From Lepidostoma basale (lineage: Eukaryota > Arthropoda > Insecta > Trichoptera > Lepidostomatidae), in the NCBI GenBank assembly GCA_022606425.2, contig JAHDVF020000980.1:620001-684000 (forward strand): 64,000 nucleotides of DNA, given 5' to 3'. Both the position numbers and the translations under genes were made by a program. Shown here piece by piece: positions 29,901 through 41,700 of this stretch. The first letter of the stretch is position 1; each line of letters starts with the position of its first letter. The notes below the pieces were generated by a model, which saw only the letters and a program-made list of their open reading frames with translations, did not search any database and had not been told where the DNA came from.

Positions 29901-32900
29901 AAAAAAATTTACTAATTCTGGAAAGAGGCCTCACTGACGTTCACATATTTGGGTTCCTTCTGATATGTATGATTTTTTTAGTTTCGTGTTGTTTTATCTT
30001 ATCTTTGTAACACCGTTTGGTGTCCAAATGAGTCGCCTAAATGTTTTTTGTTTATAATGTCTCATTTGTGTATTATGTATTAATAAATAAATAAGACTCT
30101 TCAGATTTAGATAGGCTGGACAAGTACACAGAATGTGAAATGTGCAAGTGCCTTAGAAAATAATGACTGGACATTTAGGAGACACAAGAAGAGTTAAAAG
30201 GCTGAAGTGGGAAAATGAGGTGAGAAAAGATAAGGCACAGCTCCTGCAAACTAAAAAAATGGAAGACAATGGGAAGAATTGCAGACAGAAGTTGAAGGAA
30301 GCCAAGGTTCGATTTGGGCAGTAGCTCAATCGTAGAAGGAAATGAAGAAACATTTCGCTGCTTTATAATAAAATTGATTTTGTCTTACTCCAGTGTGCAA
30401 GAATTGGTTGTTATTATCCACCTATGGTTTAGTATAGCACCGCTGCAGAAATGATTATCATTCGAATCTTTGAAAGAAACTTGGTAAATCGCAAAGTCAT
30501 GCGCCGGTGAATTCGTCACGTGGTCCAGGGCCAAATGGTCGTCATGTTCGACATAATCTGTTTGATGATGGTTGGCGTCATGATCTGTTTGATGATGATT
30601 GTCGAGAGAGGCATCCAACGTATGCACAACCGGATGATCGCCGGAATCACCGTGAGAACCTACATAATATTCATTGTGAGAATTGCTCTGGTGGCTGTCC
30701 CAAAAGACGTCTTGATTATCTCCGATGTGTTCAATATGATTATTGTCTCTTGAGTGGTCTGTATTTATGCGACTTGAAATGTCATTCAAATGTTCAATAT
30801 TATTATTGTGTCTTGAGTGGTCTGTGTTTGTGTGACTTGAAATCTTATTATCCAAATGTTCAATATTATTGTTGTATCTTGAGTGGTCTGTATTTGTGTG
30901 ACTTGGGATGTCATTATCCAAATGCTCAATATTATTGTTGTCTGAATATTCATTTTGAGAATTGTGGTGGCTGTCCCAAAAGACGACTTGATTATCTCCG
31001 ATGTGTTCAATATGATTATTGTCTCTTGAGTGGTCTGTATTTATGCGTCTTGAAATTCCATTCAAATGTGCAATATTATTATTGTCTCTTGAGTGGTCTG
31101 TGTTTGTGTGACTTGAAATATCAGTATCCAAATGTTCAATATTATTGTTGTCTCTTGAGTGGTCTGTATGTGTGTGACTTGGGATGTCATTATCCAAATG
31201 CTCAATATTATTGTTGTCTAAATATTCACTGTGAGAATTGCTCTGGTGGCTGTCCCAAAAGACGACTTGATTATCTCCGGTGTGTTCAATATTATTATTG
31301 TCTCTTGAGTGGTCTGTGTTTGTGTGACTTGAAATATCATTATCCAAATGTTCAATATTATTGAGGTTTCTTGAGTGGTCTGTATTTGTGTAACTTGGGA
31401 TGTCATTATCCAAATGTTCAATATTGATGTTGTTTCCTGAGTGGTCTGTGTTTGGGTGACTTGAAATATCATTATCCAAATGTTCAATATTATTTAGGTA
31501 TCTTGAGTGGTCTGTATTTGTGTGACTTGGGATGTCATTAGCCAGATGTTCAATATTCTCGTTGTCTCTTGAGTGGTCTGTATTTGTGTGACTTGAAATC
31601 TCATTATCCAAATGTTCAATATTATTATTGTCTCTTAAGTGGTCTGTGTTTGTGTGACTTGAAATATCACTATCCAAATGTTCAATATTATTAAGATTTC
31701 TTGAGTGGTCTGTATTTGAGTGACTTGAAATGTCATTATAAAAATAATCATGATCGTTTTGATTAGTGTGTAAATCGTTCCTGTTTATAATTGGGGATCC
31801 AATGGGTAGGCTTCTAAATGTAGCAATGTTCTGATTATCATGGTGTCTGCTCTCGTCGATTATAGCATTGTTCAGATTAGCGTTGCCAGTCTCACTAGGG
31901 TAATGACATTGGCAATGGTTCTCTTGTAGATATTTATACAGTTCATATCTGTATACTGTATCTCCGTAGAAGTCGATGGTGGGGTTTGCATGATCTGAGC
32001 TTTGGTCATATCCATTGGGTTTGACATGACTCTCGTCGACGTGTTCCTCACCTAGAAAGAAAAAATAATGAGAACTAATTATATATAATGATAACTAAAG
32101 AATGACACATGATATCTCTTATATTTATTTATTAACGAGATAGAACTCGGTAACTGTATGTGTTGTCATTTTCAATTTACAATATGACTTATGAAAAACT
32201 AGTTTTTTTTTTACAAGATATTAAAGAATAAAAAATCTAAAAGGAAAATACAAAAATATTTTCTTTGGATATCTCCATCCTTTATACTGATAAAAATACA
32301 TTCAGAAGATAAACACTCTTCACTTTAGAAATAATCCTTTCTTCATAAAGTCAAACCATCTCTCGTGCGTTTCTGATATATCACTGTTCTCTATTCCTCT
32401 ACTTGTTCTCAAATATTAGCCTTAAAATATATAATATTATACATATTTTTTTTAGAATGTAAACTGACTTGATTTGGTAATCTTCTTTTTCGTATCTGTC
32501 TTTCCCTTTATGATATTTTCTATTTCGCAAGTATAGCAGTACATGTACAATTTATTCGCATAAAAAAAACTTAATCTTAATGGATGGCGCTGGTGTAGAT
32601 TGACTAAAAAATGTGAAGTGTTTCTCAACATGGTGGCATATATACATCTCCCAAAACATTGTCAGACGTGGTGGTCGTAAGAAGAGCGGAATGCGAATAA
32701 AGCGATCGCTTAACCCAACCAACGGCAGGTCATAAGTCCTGTAAGCGCCTCGACTACCAATGTCTGTTTCCCAAAAAAAACTATTTACATCTTCGTCTCT
32801 ATTGAGATACAATTAATCATTAAAAAAAAATTACTTAATTTTTTCTTTTGGAGTGTTTGCATGTATACAACATCTGTAATTTTTGTGATTTTTTGAATAT

Positions 32901-33003
32901 GCGCAAAATCTTTTTGATGTAAGAATATATCCTTACCGATATGGGAACAAGATGCTGAACTCACAAATAGGAAAATCAGTAACAACGACTGCATCTTGCA
33001 CAT
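26526..33003 (-). CDS. Gene C: serine protease homologue with long Asn/Asp/His-rich repeat region
   Basis: Secreted chymotrypsin-fold (S1A) protein, predicted inactive. Coding exons in transcription order: 33003-32937 (signal peptide), 32051-30389, 28620-28392, 28091-27945, 26924-26526. Joined length 2,505 nt (834 aa), all phases fit. Order: signal peptide (QSLLLIFLFVSSASC); about 110 residues of unique sequence; thirteen ~22-residue repeats with three FWDSH modules; an S1 domain beginning AIYQVSFKDSNDNHFCSGA; a basic, Ser/Asn-rich tail of about 75 residues. The triad is gone: TAAHC is TTNSC (His57 to Ser), NDIAL is NEIAL (Asp102 to Glu), GDSGG is GDAGS (Ser195 to Ala). The IVGG activation site is also missing. 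Phases 1, 2, 0, 0 and the 147-bp exon 4 match genes A and B, so it is a diverged paralogue. The open frame over 1.6 kb of repeats argues for function; the ligand is unknown. Confidence 0.88.
27010..27190 (+). mobile_element. TTAG-tail LINE fragment
   Basis: Matches [15 protein letters not shown] to [13 protein letters not shown], with frameshifts. Confidence 0.7.
27200..27668. repeat. Two ~430-bp repeat copies, inverted
   Basis: A plus copy with lead (27200-27510) meets a minus fragment (27511-27668). Confidence 0.8.
27680..27920 (+). mobile_element. TTAG-tail LINE fragment
   Basis: [32 protein letters not shown], then degenerate terminal codons close to gene C exon 4. Confidence 0.7.
27945..28091 (-). 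CDS. Gene C exon 4: S1 domain
   Basis: 147 bp, phase 0 at both ends (TTTTGCAG acceptor, GTAAGT donor). Encodes NPKNPNNVLQFTKVQKID, EETCKGHVLG, LICANVRTASNNCF. Same length and phase as exon 4 of genes A and B. Confidence 0.88.
28392..28620 (-). CDS. Gene C exon 3: S1 domain, Asp102 position is Glu
   Basis: TTTTACAG acceptor, GTGAGT donor in phase 0. Encodes WPNITLSVGSDSLNTRG, NQNEIALVRTNRTILF with Glu at the catalytic Asp site, and NVWLTGWGKPG. Two diverged partial copies of its first part lie just upstream in the gene (see findings). Confidence 0.88.
28671..28742 (-). pseudogene. Partial duplicate of gene C exon 3 (first part)
   Basis: Closely resembles about 70 bp of exon 3 (around 28545-28615) but is degenerate. 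It continues at 29154, on the far side of the inserted TIR element. Confidence 0.7.
28743..29153. mobile_element. Mariner-like TIR element (non-autonomous)
   Basis: Starts AAGGATGTTTTTTTAGAGG and ends with the inverted version (AAGGGTAGTTTTTTTAGAGG on the other strand). The inverted arms run over 100 bp and are flanked by TA. No transposase frame. It interrupts a tandem partial duplication of gene C exon 3. Confidence 0.7.
29154..29276 (-). pseudogene. Further partial duplicates of the exon 3/intron junction
   Basis: Repeats the exon 3 edge (AGGCCAACTGTAAAATAAAA on the plus strand), then intron sequence, then a third copy of the exon 3 segment ending near 29276. Confidence 0.65.
29260..29560 (+). 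mobile_element. LINE 3' fragment (GRPPKRWR family)
   Basis: Degenerate; GRPPKRWRKGWSSSPQ-like end, then AGAAGAAGAATAAG. Confidence 0.65.
29600..30095 (+). mobile_element. Jockey/CR1-like LINE C-terminus
   Basis: LEYNSLELRREGLMSTHFF, GFIENPYVLEKKGLFF, NQPAFGDAIGRAIRTLNLI, with a short AATAAATAAATAA tail. In gene C intron 2. Confidence 0.65.
30389..32051 (-). CDS. Gene C exon 2: repeat region plus start of S1 domain
   Basis: 1,663 bp, phase 1 to phase 2, fully open. The first third (EEHVDESHVKPNGYDQSSD, QENHCQCHYPSE) is unique sequence. The middle is built from units like DISSHTNTDHSRDNNNIEHL and three copies of a GDNQVVFWDSH module. A His/Asp-rich spacer (NHHQTDHDANHHQTDYVEH) leads into AIYQVSF, HFCSGAIL and WIITTNSC. 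The long opposite-strand frame here is a shadow of the repeats. Confidence 0.9.
30640..31740 (-). repeat. 66-bp coding minisatellite in gene C
   Basis: Imperfect 66-bp units (22 codons, all in frame). The FWDSH module recurs at about 30691, 30967 and 31246. The spacings of 276 and 279 bp are multiples of three, showing a higher-order duplication of several units at once. Confidence 0.9.
32570..32822 (-). repeat. ~430-bp repeat copy, truncated
   Basis: Minus copy in gene C intron 1, ending CTCTATTGAGATACAATTAA on the plus strand. Confidence 0.8.
32937..33003 (-). CDS. Gene C exon 1: signal peptide
   Basis: ATG at 33003 or, nine bases on, at 32994. A hydrophobic signal follows (MQSLLLIFLFVSSASC), and the exon ends in phase 1 at GTAAGG. 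The second ATG may be the real start, because the TATA box at 33030-33036 would place transcription initiation close to the first. Confidence 0.85.
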
Positions 33004-33029
33004 TAAATCAAAAATATTACGTTAAAATC

Positions 33030-33036
33030 TTATATA
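33030..33036 (-). promoter_or_regulatory. TATA box of gene C
   Basis: TATATAAG on the minus strand, about 27 bp before the first ATG and 36 bp before the second. Confidence 0.5.
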
Positions 33037-33289
33037 CGTACAATCTTTAAGATTTACTATTCAATGTTCCACTAATAGCATGAATTGGGCATATCGTATT
33101 TTTATGTCAACAATCCTTGATTTTAATTAGTGACATTTGAAATTGATCGCGTTTGTTGTTATTGGCAATTTTATTCGTTATTCGGTCATTATGATAATGT
33201 TTCTTTATTCAACGGCGGTTTTGAAGCGGATAAATTAGTAGGCATACAATCAAATTGAAACACTGGTGTGTGGACAATATTTCTAATAA

Positions 33290-33762
33290 TAAATGCGGTT
33301 AAGATGAGATCTCTTAATGCCCATTTACACTGGACAGTCATCCACTAGTAGAAATGAGGCCACTAAGAATAATGTGCGGAAAAACAATGTATGATAGAAT
33401 GTCTAATGATGAAGTCAGAAAGGAATGTAAGGCATATGAATGCGTGATAAATAAAATTAAGAAAAGGTCACTTAGAGTATTGGACACATGGAAAGAATGA
33501 ATGAAGAAAGAATGGTAAAAAAATATATGTTAACGATGTAAATAGAACTAGAAATAATGGAAGACCGAGGAAAACGTGACACGGTCAAATAAATCAAATA
33601 TTGAATGTCGGCCACGTGAGGAGTCATAGAAATCGACGCGCGTGCATGACACGATGTATGAATGTTAAGGAATCGAGAGAAATATTCCAGGAAAAAAATT
33701 GTGGCAGTCCATTCTTTCTGCCTACCCCTTCGGGGAGACGTCGTGATGGTTGATTAGTTTAG
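33290..33762 (+). mobile_element. TTAG-tail LINE 3' end
   Basis: Degenerate copy ending in the terminal codons and TGATTAGTTTAG, 50 bp before the first Fur2 exon and after the gene C promoter. Confidence 0.75.
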
Positions 33763-33809
33763 TTTTTATATTTTAAAGGTTTTCATATTAATGAACGTTT
33801 TTATTTCAG

Positions 33810-33969
33810 GACCCAACGGCGTCTACAGACATAAACGGCAACGACAACGATCCGATGCCGCAGGACAACGGAGACAACAAGCATGGAACAAGATGCGCTG
33901 GAGAGGTGGCAGCTGTAGCCTTCAATCAGTTCTGCGGAATTGGTGTCGCCTACAATGCCAGCATCGGAG
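33810..33969 (+). CDS. Fur2: Fur2 exon: S8 domain, catalytic His
   Basis: Starts in phase 0 after a TTTATTTCAG acceptor and ends in phase 1 at GTGTGT, a weak donor. Encodes [12 protein letters not shown], then [16 protein letters not shown] with the catalytic His, then [13 protein letters not shown]. These are conserved furin/kexin blocks. It is the first Fur2 exon found in the window. Confidence 0.95.
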
Positions 33970-36900
33970 GTGTGTAGCATTCTTTATAAGTTTATTTTTT
34001 CAAATACGAGGCGTTTTTTTTTAGTAATTACCGTTTTTTTTAATAAAAAAAAAACTAGTAAACTTTTAAAACAATTTTTTTTTATTAATTTTTTTTTAAT
34101 TGTATCTCAATAGAGACGAAGACGCAAACTGGGAACTGAATATGGATGATCAAGGTTTTTACAGGACTTATGACCTGTCATTGGTTGGGTTAAGCGCACG
34201 CTTTATGTAATTACAACATTCCCCATTCCACCTTTGTTATTATGATCGTGCATGACAAATTTTTGGAAGATGTATATATACTTCAAATTCATATCTATCT
34301 TCACGTGTCAGTTTTAATTGTCCATCTATGTAGATTTGGTTGCACTTGTGAATCTTTTCAAGATTAACTTATACAACCGACCCACTAACGCCATCTATGG
34401 AGAATGATTTTCAGCATTAAGCAAACTACCTTATTAACACAATGCGAAGGCTGTTGCCTATAAACGTATTGTTAGAAGCCGCCAGGAGTATTATTCCATT
34501 CTATATGCCAAAGACTTGACCAGAATAATTACAAATATTTTTGTGAAATAAAAGTATAAGTATACATTCACAAAAATATTAATTTTTTTTTAAATAAAAT
34601 AAAAACACTTAACTTTGTTTTTCATCACTATGCGGCTATTTTAGTTGCCGACTAGTTTCGCTTGTACCCAAGTTTCCTCGGGGCTACGGAATAACAGAAC
34701 AACAATACTATTTTTTTAACTGTTTAATTTAAAACACTGTTATATAATATCACGATTGGTTTTATTTCTTAATTGACAGCTGTTTTTCTAACCAATGTTA
34801 GCATTATCAGGTATTGCAATCAACAGATGATGTTAATATTATTTAGCGAAACAGCTGTCATGACAATTTCATAAGAAATTAAATCAATTGTGACATTATA
34901 TAATAACAATGTTTTAATTAGACAGTTAATAATGTTGAAATACCAAATCGTTTCCGCCAAAACAATGGATTATCTAATATTTTTTTATTGGCTTTTTCTT
35001 TCTTAATTCCTAATATTTTAGTGGCGGACTGTACAGGAAATAAAAACAAAGATCAATTTGTACTAGAACGTGCAGGCACTAGGCGGCCCAATAATAAAAA
35101 ACTTTCTTCTTTTTAACTCAGTTTGACAACAATTTAACCTAACTCAAAGATAAATACGAGTAAATCTGTCTATTCTTTAAATAGGTTTTCGCATTTCTGT
35201 CAGTCTTGCGCCCCTATATTGGGTGGAACTATGTTTGACGTGATTTTATCGGCTTCGGAAAAATTACATCAGATGGTGTTAAAGTTCTTTCATTCCGACG
35301 CATCAGAAGTAACATGCACCATCTCCTATTTTATTTGCCCACAGGCTTAAATCATTAAACGATTATCGAGTTACTTACTTCAAGCAGCAAAGATGAAAGT
35401 AGAATAAATGCAGTAGAATTGAGATCTCTTAGACGAATGTGTGGATACTCTGTGTATGATAGAGTGTCGAATGAAAATATAAGAAGTGAATGCGGTGCGA
35501 ATGATGGTATTATGAACAAAATAATGAAAGGATCATTAAGATGGTTTGGACATATGGAAAGAATGAATGAAGAAAGAATGGTAAAAAAATTATATGTTAA
35601 TGATGTAAATGGAACCAGAAATAGAGGAAGACCGAGGAAAACGTGGCACGATCAAATAAATCAAATATTGAATGTCGGCCATGTGAGGAGTCAGAGAAAT
35701 CGACGCGCGTGCATGACACGATGTATGAATGTTGAGGAAGCGAGAGAAATATGTCAGGAAAGAAAAGTGTGGCAGTCCATTCTTTTTGCCTACCCCTTCG
35801 GGGAGACGGCGTGATGGTTAGTTAGTTAGTTACAAACGTATGAAATATTTGACTTTATTTTTTGTATTTGACTTTGAACACTTATATCCTCGTAAATGTG
35901 AAGTCACCTTCTTTGTTTTCGTATTATGAGTGTATCGTACGTATTTTCACCCTATTAAAAGTTCCCAACATCCCCTAACGTATCGCGCCACCGTCCCACC
36001 CCCTCGATCCCTTCATATATAAAATATCCGCAGCTGAAAAGTTACCTAAATTGAGTTACCTTTTTCGATAAACTGACACGTATGTCCTTAACTTTTAGGG
36101 CCCGCTTTATTAGTAGTGCGATCGCGTGTTTTATCAAGTATTTTCCAAAAAATAAAATACCTTGAGAATTTTACACAAATCTTACATAAAGAATAAAAAT
36201 ATAATCATAACACATTTATTGTTTCTTGAAAAATTATTTAAAACTCCACATTAAATATTTAATACGAGAGAAAACCATAGCTACATTTCACTAAGCGTTT
36301 TGTTCTCGATATATTTGTAACGCCCGCAAAGCGAAACATGTCATTCCCACCATCACCACTAATCAGCAATAAGTTGTAAAATGTTGGGACATAGACCTCC
36401 CTTCCAGACTTCCACAAATCTCTATTCCTCGCCACTCTATGGCATTGACCTTCTGCAACTAGTTTGATGTTATCATACCATCTAGCTTGTAGTCTGCCCG
36501 TATTTCTATGGCTGGTTCCACAATTCCACTTCAACGGAGCAAGTTTGTACGCTACATCGCCAACTTTGGTCATTTCTCTTATCTATTCAATTCATTTTCT
36601 GCCTCATAGTTTTTTTTTATATTTCTTTATTTAGTTATAAAAAAAGACTTATTCCTTACAACTAGTATATGACATATTAAAATACATAATAGTTAAATTT
36701 ATATTGAAAACAAATTAAAAAGAAAGGAATTAGGCACAAAAGACACAAAGAAGTAATTTAACAACAAGAAAAAAATTAATTACTTTAAATTTTAAAAATG
36801 TGACCGGACGTACACTACATTGATTGCGGAATTTTCGAACATTATCTGAGTCTTTCATGACTTCCGGCAAGCTATTAAATACTTTCAAACCCTTGTAAAA

Positions 36901-38750
36901 AAATCTGTTTTCGGAACTCCTTGATAATATTATTTTAATTCTTAAATTTCTTTGTCTCTCGATGGGTACCCGTGTATTTCATAATTGTAAGCAGCCTGGT
37001 CACACAAATATTTTGGAAGAAGCCCACCTCTCAGTTTGTAAGCAAAAATAAGTGTATTTAATGTGACCCTCTGCCTTATTGATAACATCTTCAAATCTTC
37101 AAGCATAGTCTTAATTCTGGCGCATCTAGTGCACCTCAGTACAATTCTCATTGCTCTATTTTGAATTATTTTCATCTTTAGAGTATCAGTTTTATTTATC
37201 AAATATAGAATGGTGGAAGAATAATTAAAGCGAGAGGCAACTAACGCATTGTACATCAGGTGTGCATGTTCTCTGTCTCTTATATAAATAATAATAAGTT
37301 TATTTAGTTTATTGAAACAATAATTATGTCAACTATTTGGTCAACTATTTGGCAATTAGAATGGAATAATACTCCTGGCGACTTCTAAAAACAATGCGTT
37401 TATGGGCTACAGCCTTCGCATTGTGTTAATAAGGTAGTTTGCTAAATGCTGAAAATCATTCTCCGTAGATGGCGTTAGTGGGTCGGTTGTATAAGTTAAT
37501 CTTGAATGTATTCACAAGTGCAACCAAATCTACATAGATGGATAATTGAAACTGACACGTGAAGATAGGTATGGATTTTGAAGTATATATACATCTTCCA
37601 AAAATTTGTCATGCATGATCATAACAAAGTGGAATGGGGAATGTTGTAATTACATAAAGCGTGCGCTTAACCCAACCAATGACAGGTCATAAGTCCTGTA
37701 AACACCTTGATCATCCATATTCAGTTTGCGTCTTCGTCTCTATTGAGATACAATTAAAAATAATTATGTCTTCTTCTTCTTCATCTTTGCTAGCCTTCTT
37801 CCCTCCACTGCTGGATATAGGCCTCTTCCAATTTCCTCCACTCGTCTCTATCCTGCCCCCTTTGTATTCAAGATTTTCCAACCTTTTTGACAATATCATC
37901 GGTCCATCTCATCGGTGGCCTTCCAACACTTCGCCTATTTGCCCATGGTAGAGTATCCTGGGTGCCCATCTGTTGCCACCCTGTCTAGCCAAGTGTCCAG
38001 CCTATTGCCATTTCAATTTTGCCACTCGGTCCATGACGTCAGCAACCTTGGTGCAGCGTCTGATTTCTTCATTCCTTATGCGGTCACGCAAGCTCACACC
38101 AAGTCTTTCCATAGACCTCTGTGTACACTTGAGCCTGTGGACACTTTTTGCTGTAAGAGTGGTCGTTTCTAGTCCATATGTCATCATGGGCTTTATACAC
38201 ATGTCGTAGACCTATCTTTTAAGACAAATCAGTATTTCATCATTTTCAATAATTATGTAAACATCATAAATTTGTATTTTTTTCGATGTACTTATACTTT
38301 TATTTATTTTTCCAGGGGTACGCATGTTGGACGGCACGGTCAACGATGCTGTTGAAGCCAGGGCTTTGGGGTTGAATCCAGATCACATAGACATATATAG
38401 CGCCTCTTGGGGTCCAGAGGACGATGGCAAGACGGTGGATGGTCCAGGACCCCTGGCGAGGAGAGCTTTTATCTATGGAGTCACCAGCGGGAGGAAAGGC
38501 AAGGGATCCATATTTGTGTGGGCATCGGGGAACGGAGGAAGACACACGGATAGCTGCAACTGTGACGGATACACCAACAGCATTTTCACGCTTTCCATAT
38601 CCAGCGCCACACAAGGAGGGTAAGCTGCTTTTGAAGCAAATATTTAATATAAAAACAACAACAACAAACCATGAACGGCCACACTATTCTATCCTGACAC
38701 ACCTCTCTAGCTTCCTCTACAGTCATACAATATTTCATAAATTTAATGTT

Positions 38751-38784
<34 letters not shown>

Positions 38785-41700
38785 TAACAACAATAACAAC
38801 AACAACAATAATAATAATAAAACAATATTTATAATAAAAATACTATGATACAACTGAATGAAAGAGCTGAAAGGGTTGGATGTAGGTGCCAAAATGAACG
38901 GAGTGTCAGTAAGCTGTCTTTTGTATGGGGATGACGCTGTCCTACTTACAGACAACGAGCATGAACTACAAGTCCTTTATGTATGAGGTATGCATGCAAA
39001 ATGATCTGACGATGAATGTTAACAAGTCCAAGGTATTTGAACAATAATAAATCATAACAGTCCGCAACATTAGCGTGAATGGTGAAAATTTGGAGCAAGT
39101 AGATGAGTTCGTGTATTTGGGTAGTATGTTTACAAAAGATGGGCGAGTGGAGAGGGATATTGAAAGAAGGGTTGGGGCAGGCAACAAAGTGAATGATGCA
39201 CCTAAAGTTGTCATCGCAAACAGAAACCTATTAAAAAAAGCTAGAATGGCAGAACACAATGGTGTTGAAGTCGGAAGAGTCAACGTGCGTGTATGACTCG
39301 CTGTATGAATGTGGAAGAAGCTAGAGAGGTGTGCCAGGATAGAGTAGTGTGACGGTCCATTCTCTCTGCCTACCCCTACGGGGAAATGGCGTGATGGTTT
39401 GTTGTTGTTGTTATGTTATTACTTTTGATAATTTACCTTTAAATGTCAAAGTTTCGAGGTCAATTTAACGGGAAAAAATATATAAATATAATTTTGTTAA
39501 ACTTAACATGATGAAAACCCTAGATGCCAGTCGAGCAAGTATGAGAATAACCCTTTCAAGATCTCGATGGCATTAGGAACTCACCCAATTTTTCAAAATA
39601 CACTTAAATTCCGAGTAGGGTAAAAATGATCTATGTTTATATAATATCATTATGTAAAACCTGAATATAATCTGACCAATACACTGGAAAATGATCAGAT
39701 AGATATATTCCATATTTCCAGTACATTTGACAAGATAAAAGGGAGTCCAGATGGTGTTATGGGCTTTCTCCCAAAGTTCTACGAAGAAGATAAAAGTCCG
39801 GACCCTAATAAAGTTTGAAAATAAAAAGGAGCTTCTTGAAAACGAAATTTATTCCTCTTCACAAATTCGTACGTAAAATGATGCTCAAATAAAGCGTTTA
39901 TTATGAGGAAAAAAAAATACTCTCTCATCAGTAATTTGATACTGCTGCCATTGAAGCGGGAATCTCAGAATTTCAATATCATATCTATTAGATGGGGGGT
40001 GATTTTGAAATCCACCTACTGTTATATTATTTATCACTACGAGTGTGGGTATTATTAAGCATTTTTCAGTGCCAAAGCGAATTCCTTTCGTCATTACGTA
40101 AAACACTCTGAAGTGAGAACGGTCGAATCAACACTACAAAGGAAGAATGCTTCATTTAGAGTGACTCAAATTAGTACAACGGAAGCGAAACGAATCGTTT
40201 AACTCGAAGGAAATTAAACAGTTTATCATTATTCTAATTTAAATATAATTAACTATTTAAAAAAATGTAGAATAAAGAAAATGAAGAAAAATGTTATCTG
40301 ATAATACGAATTAATTAAATGAATAAGGGTTAGAGCTGGAAACAAAATAAATGGTGCACCCAAAGTCATAACCGCAAATAGAAATATATAACTGGAGCAA
40401 AGATGGCAGTGCACAATGGAGTTCTAGTCCCGACCCTATTATTCTACTTTCATCCTTCTTTTGCCAGGTCCATGCTTCACTTTCATACATAAGGGTCGCC
40501 ACAAGAACACTATTATGCACTGCCAATTCGAAACGAATAACTGTCATATTGTTTTTTTTTCAGTTACAAACCTTGGTACCTGGAGGAATGTTCTTCTACT
40601 CTCGCCTCTACATACAGTTCAGGAACTCCAGGACACGACAAGAGTATAGCGACTGTCGATATGGACGGGAGACTCAGACCTGACTACATCTGCACCGCCG
40701 AGCACACTGGAACATCAGCCTCCGCTCCTCTCGCGGCCGGAATCTGCGCCCTCGCTCTGGAGGCCAATCCTAACCTCACATGGAGGGATATGCAATACTT
40801 AGTCGTGATGACTTCTAGATCAGCCCCTCTCGAAAAAGAATCCGGTTGGAATGTCAACGGGGTCAAAAGAAAAGTCAGCCACAAATTCGGTTATGGATTG
40901 ATGGATGCTGGAGCCATGGTTAGTTTGGCAGAGCGTTGGATCGCAGTTCCCCCACAGCACATCTGCAAATCTCAAGAAATCAACGAAGACATGAGCATTG
41001 ATACAACATACGGCTTCACGATGCCCGTCCACATGGATGTGAACGGCTGCAGTGGAACTGTAAACGAAGTGAGATTCCTTGAGCATGTCCAATGCAAGAT
41101 TTCCCTGAGGTTCTTCCCTAGAGGAAATTTGAAAATTTTGCTGACGTCTCCGATGGGCACGACGTCGACCCTGCTTTTCGAAAGGCCAAGAGACGTTGTC
41201 AACTCAAATTACGATGAGTGGCCATTCTTGAGCGTTCACTTTTGGGGGGAAAAGGCAGAAGGTCGCTGGACACTGCAAGTTGTGAACGCTGGTAATCGTC
41301 ACGTCAACCAACCGGGGCTTCTTAGAAAATGGCAGTTGATATTCTACGGTACATCTACGAATCCCATTAGGCTCACATCTCAAGTGTCCAATGTAAATGG
41401 AATACACTCCTCCATACCAATAACTTTCCCAACAGCGTCGGATGGGATTTTGCATTCTCCTTCCGGCAACGGAGATGGATATTTTTACAACTTCAATAAC
41501 AATTTCCAAAATGATCCAAATATTTACACTGCCTCTGGGTCGGAAATTGATAAGGTGGTGGCTACTCTGGACGGCCATAACATCCCCACAGCTCAGCGAG
41601 AAAACGTTATGGCTGATGCCAACAATAAGAGGGTTCTGCACAGCTGTGACCCGGAGTGCGACCAACAGGGTTGTTATGGAAAGGGGCCAACCCAATGCGT

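Noticed and set aside
30507..31364. 285-codon plus-strand open frame, Cys/Tyr-rich and repetitive
   Set aside because: It is the antisense of the gene C repeats; the 66-bp periodicity keeps several frames open. The minus frame has a splice-consistent gene structure.
30640..31740. CRISPR-like periodicity
   Set aside because: The units are contiguous coding repeats without spacers in a eukaryotic gene. The same applies to 49490-49941.
37765..38215. Plus-strand frames of 85-96 codons with hydrophobic residues
   Set aside because: They are antisense to a recognisable LINE C-terminus ([20 protein letters not shown]).
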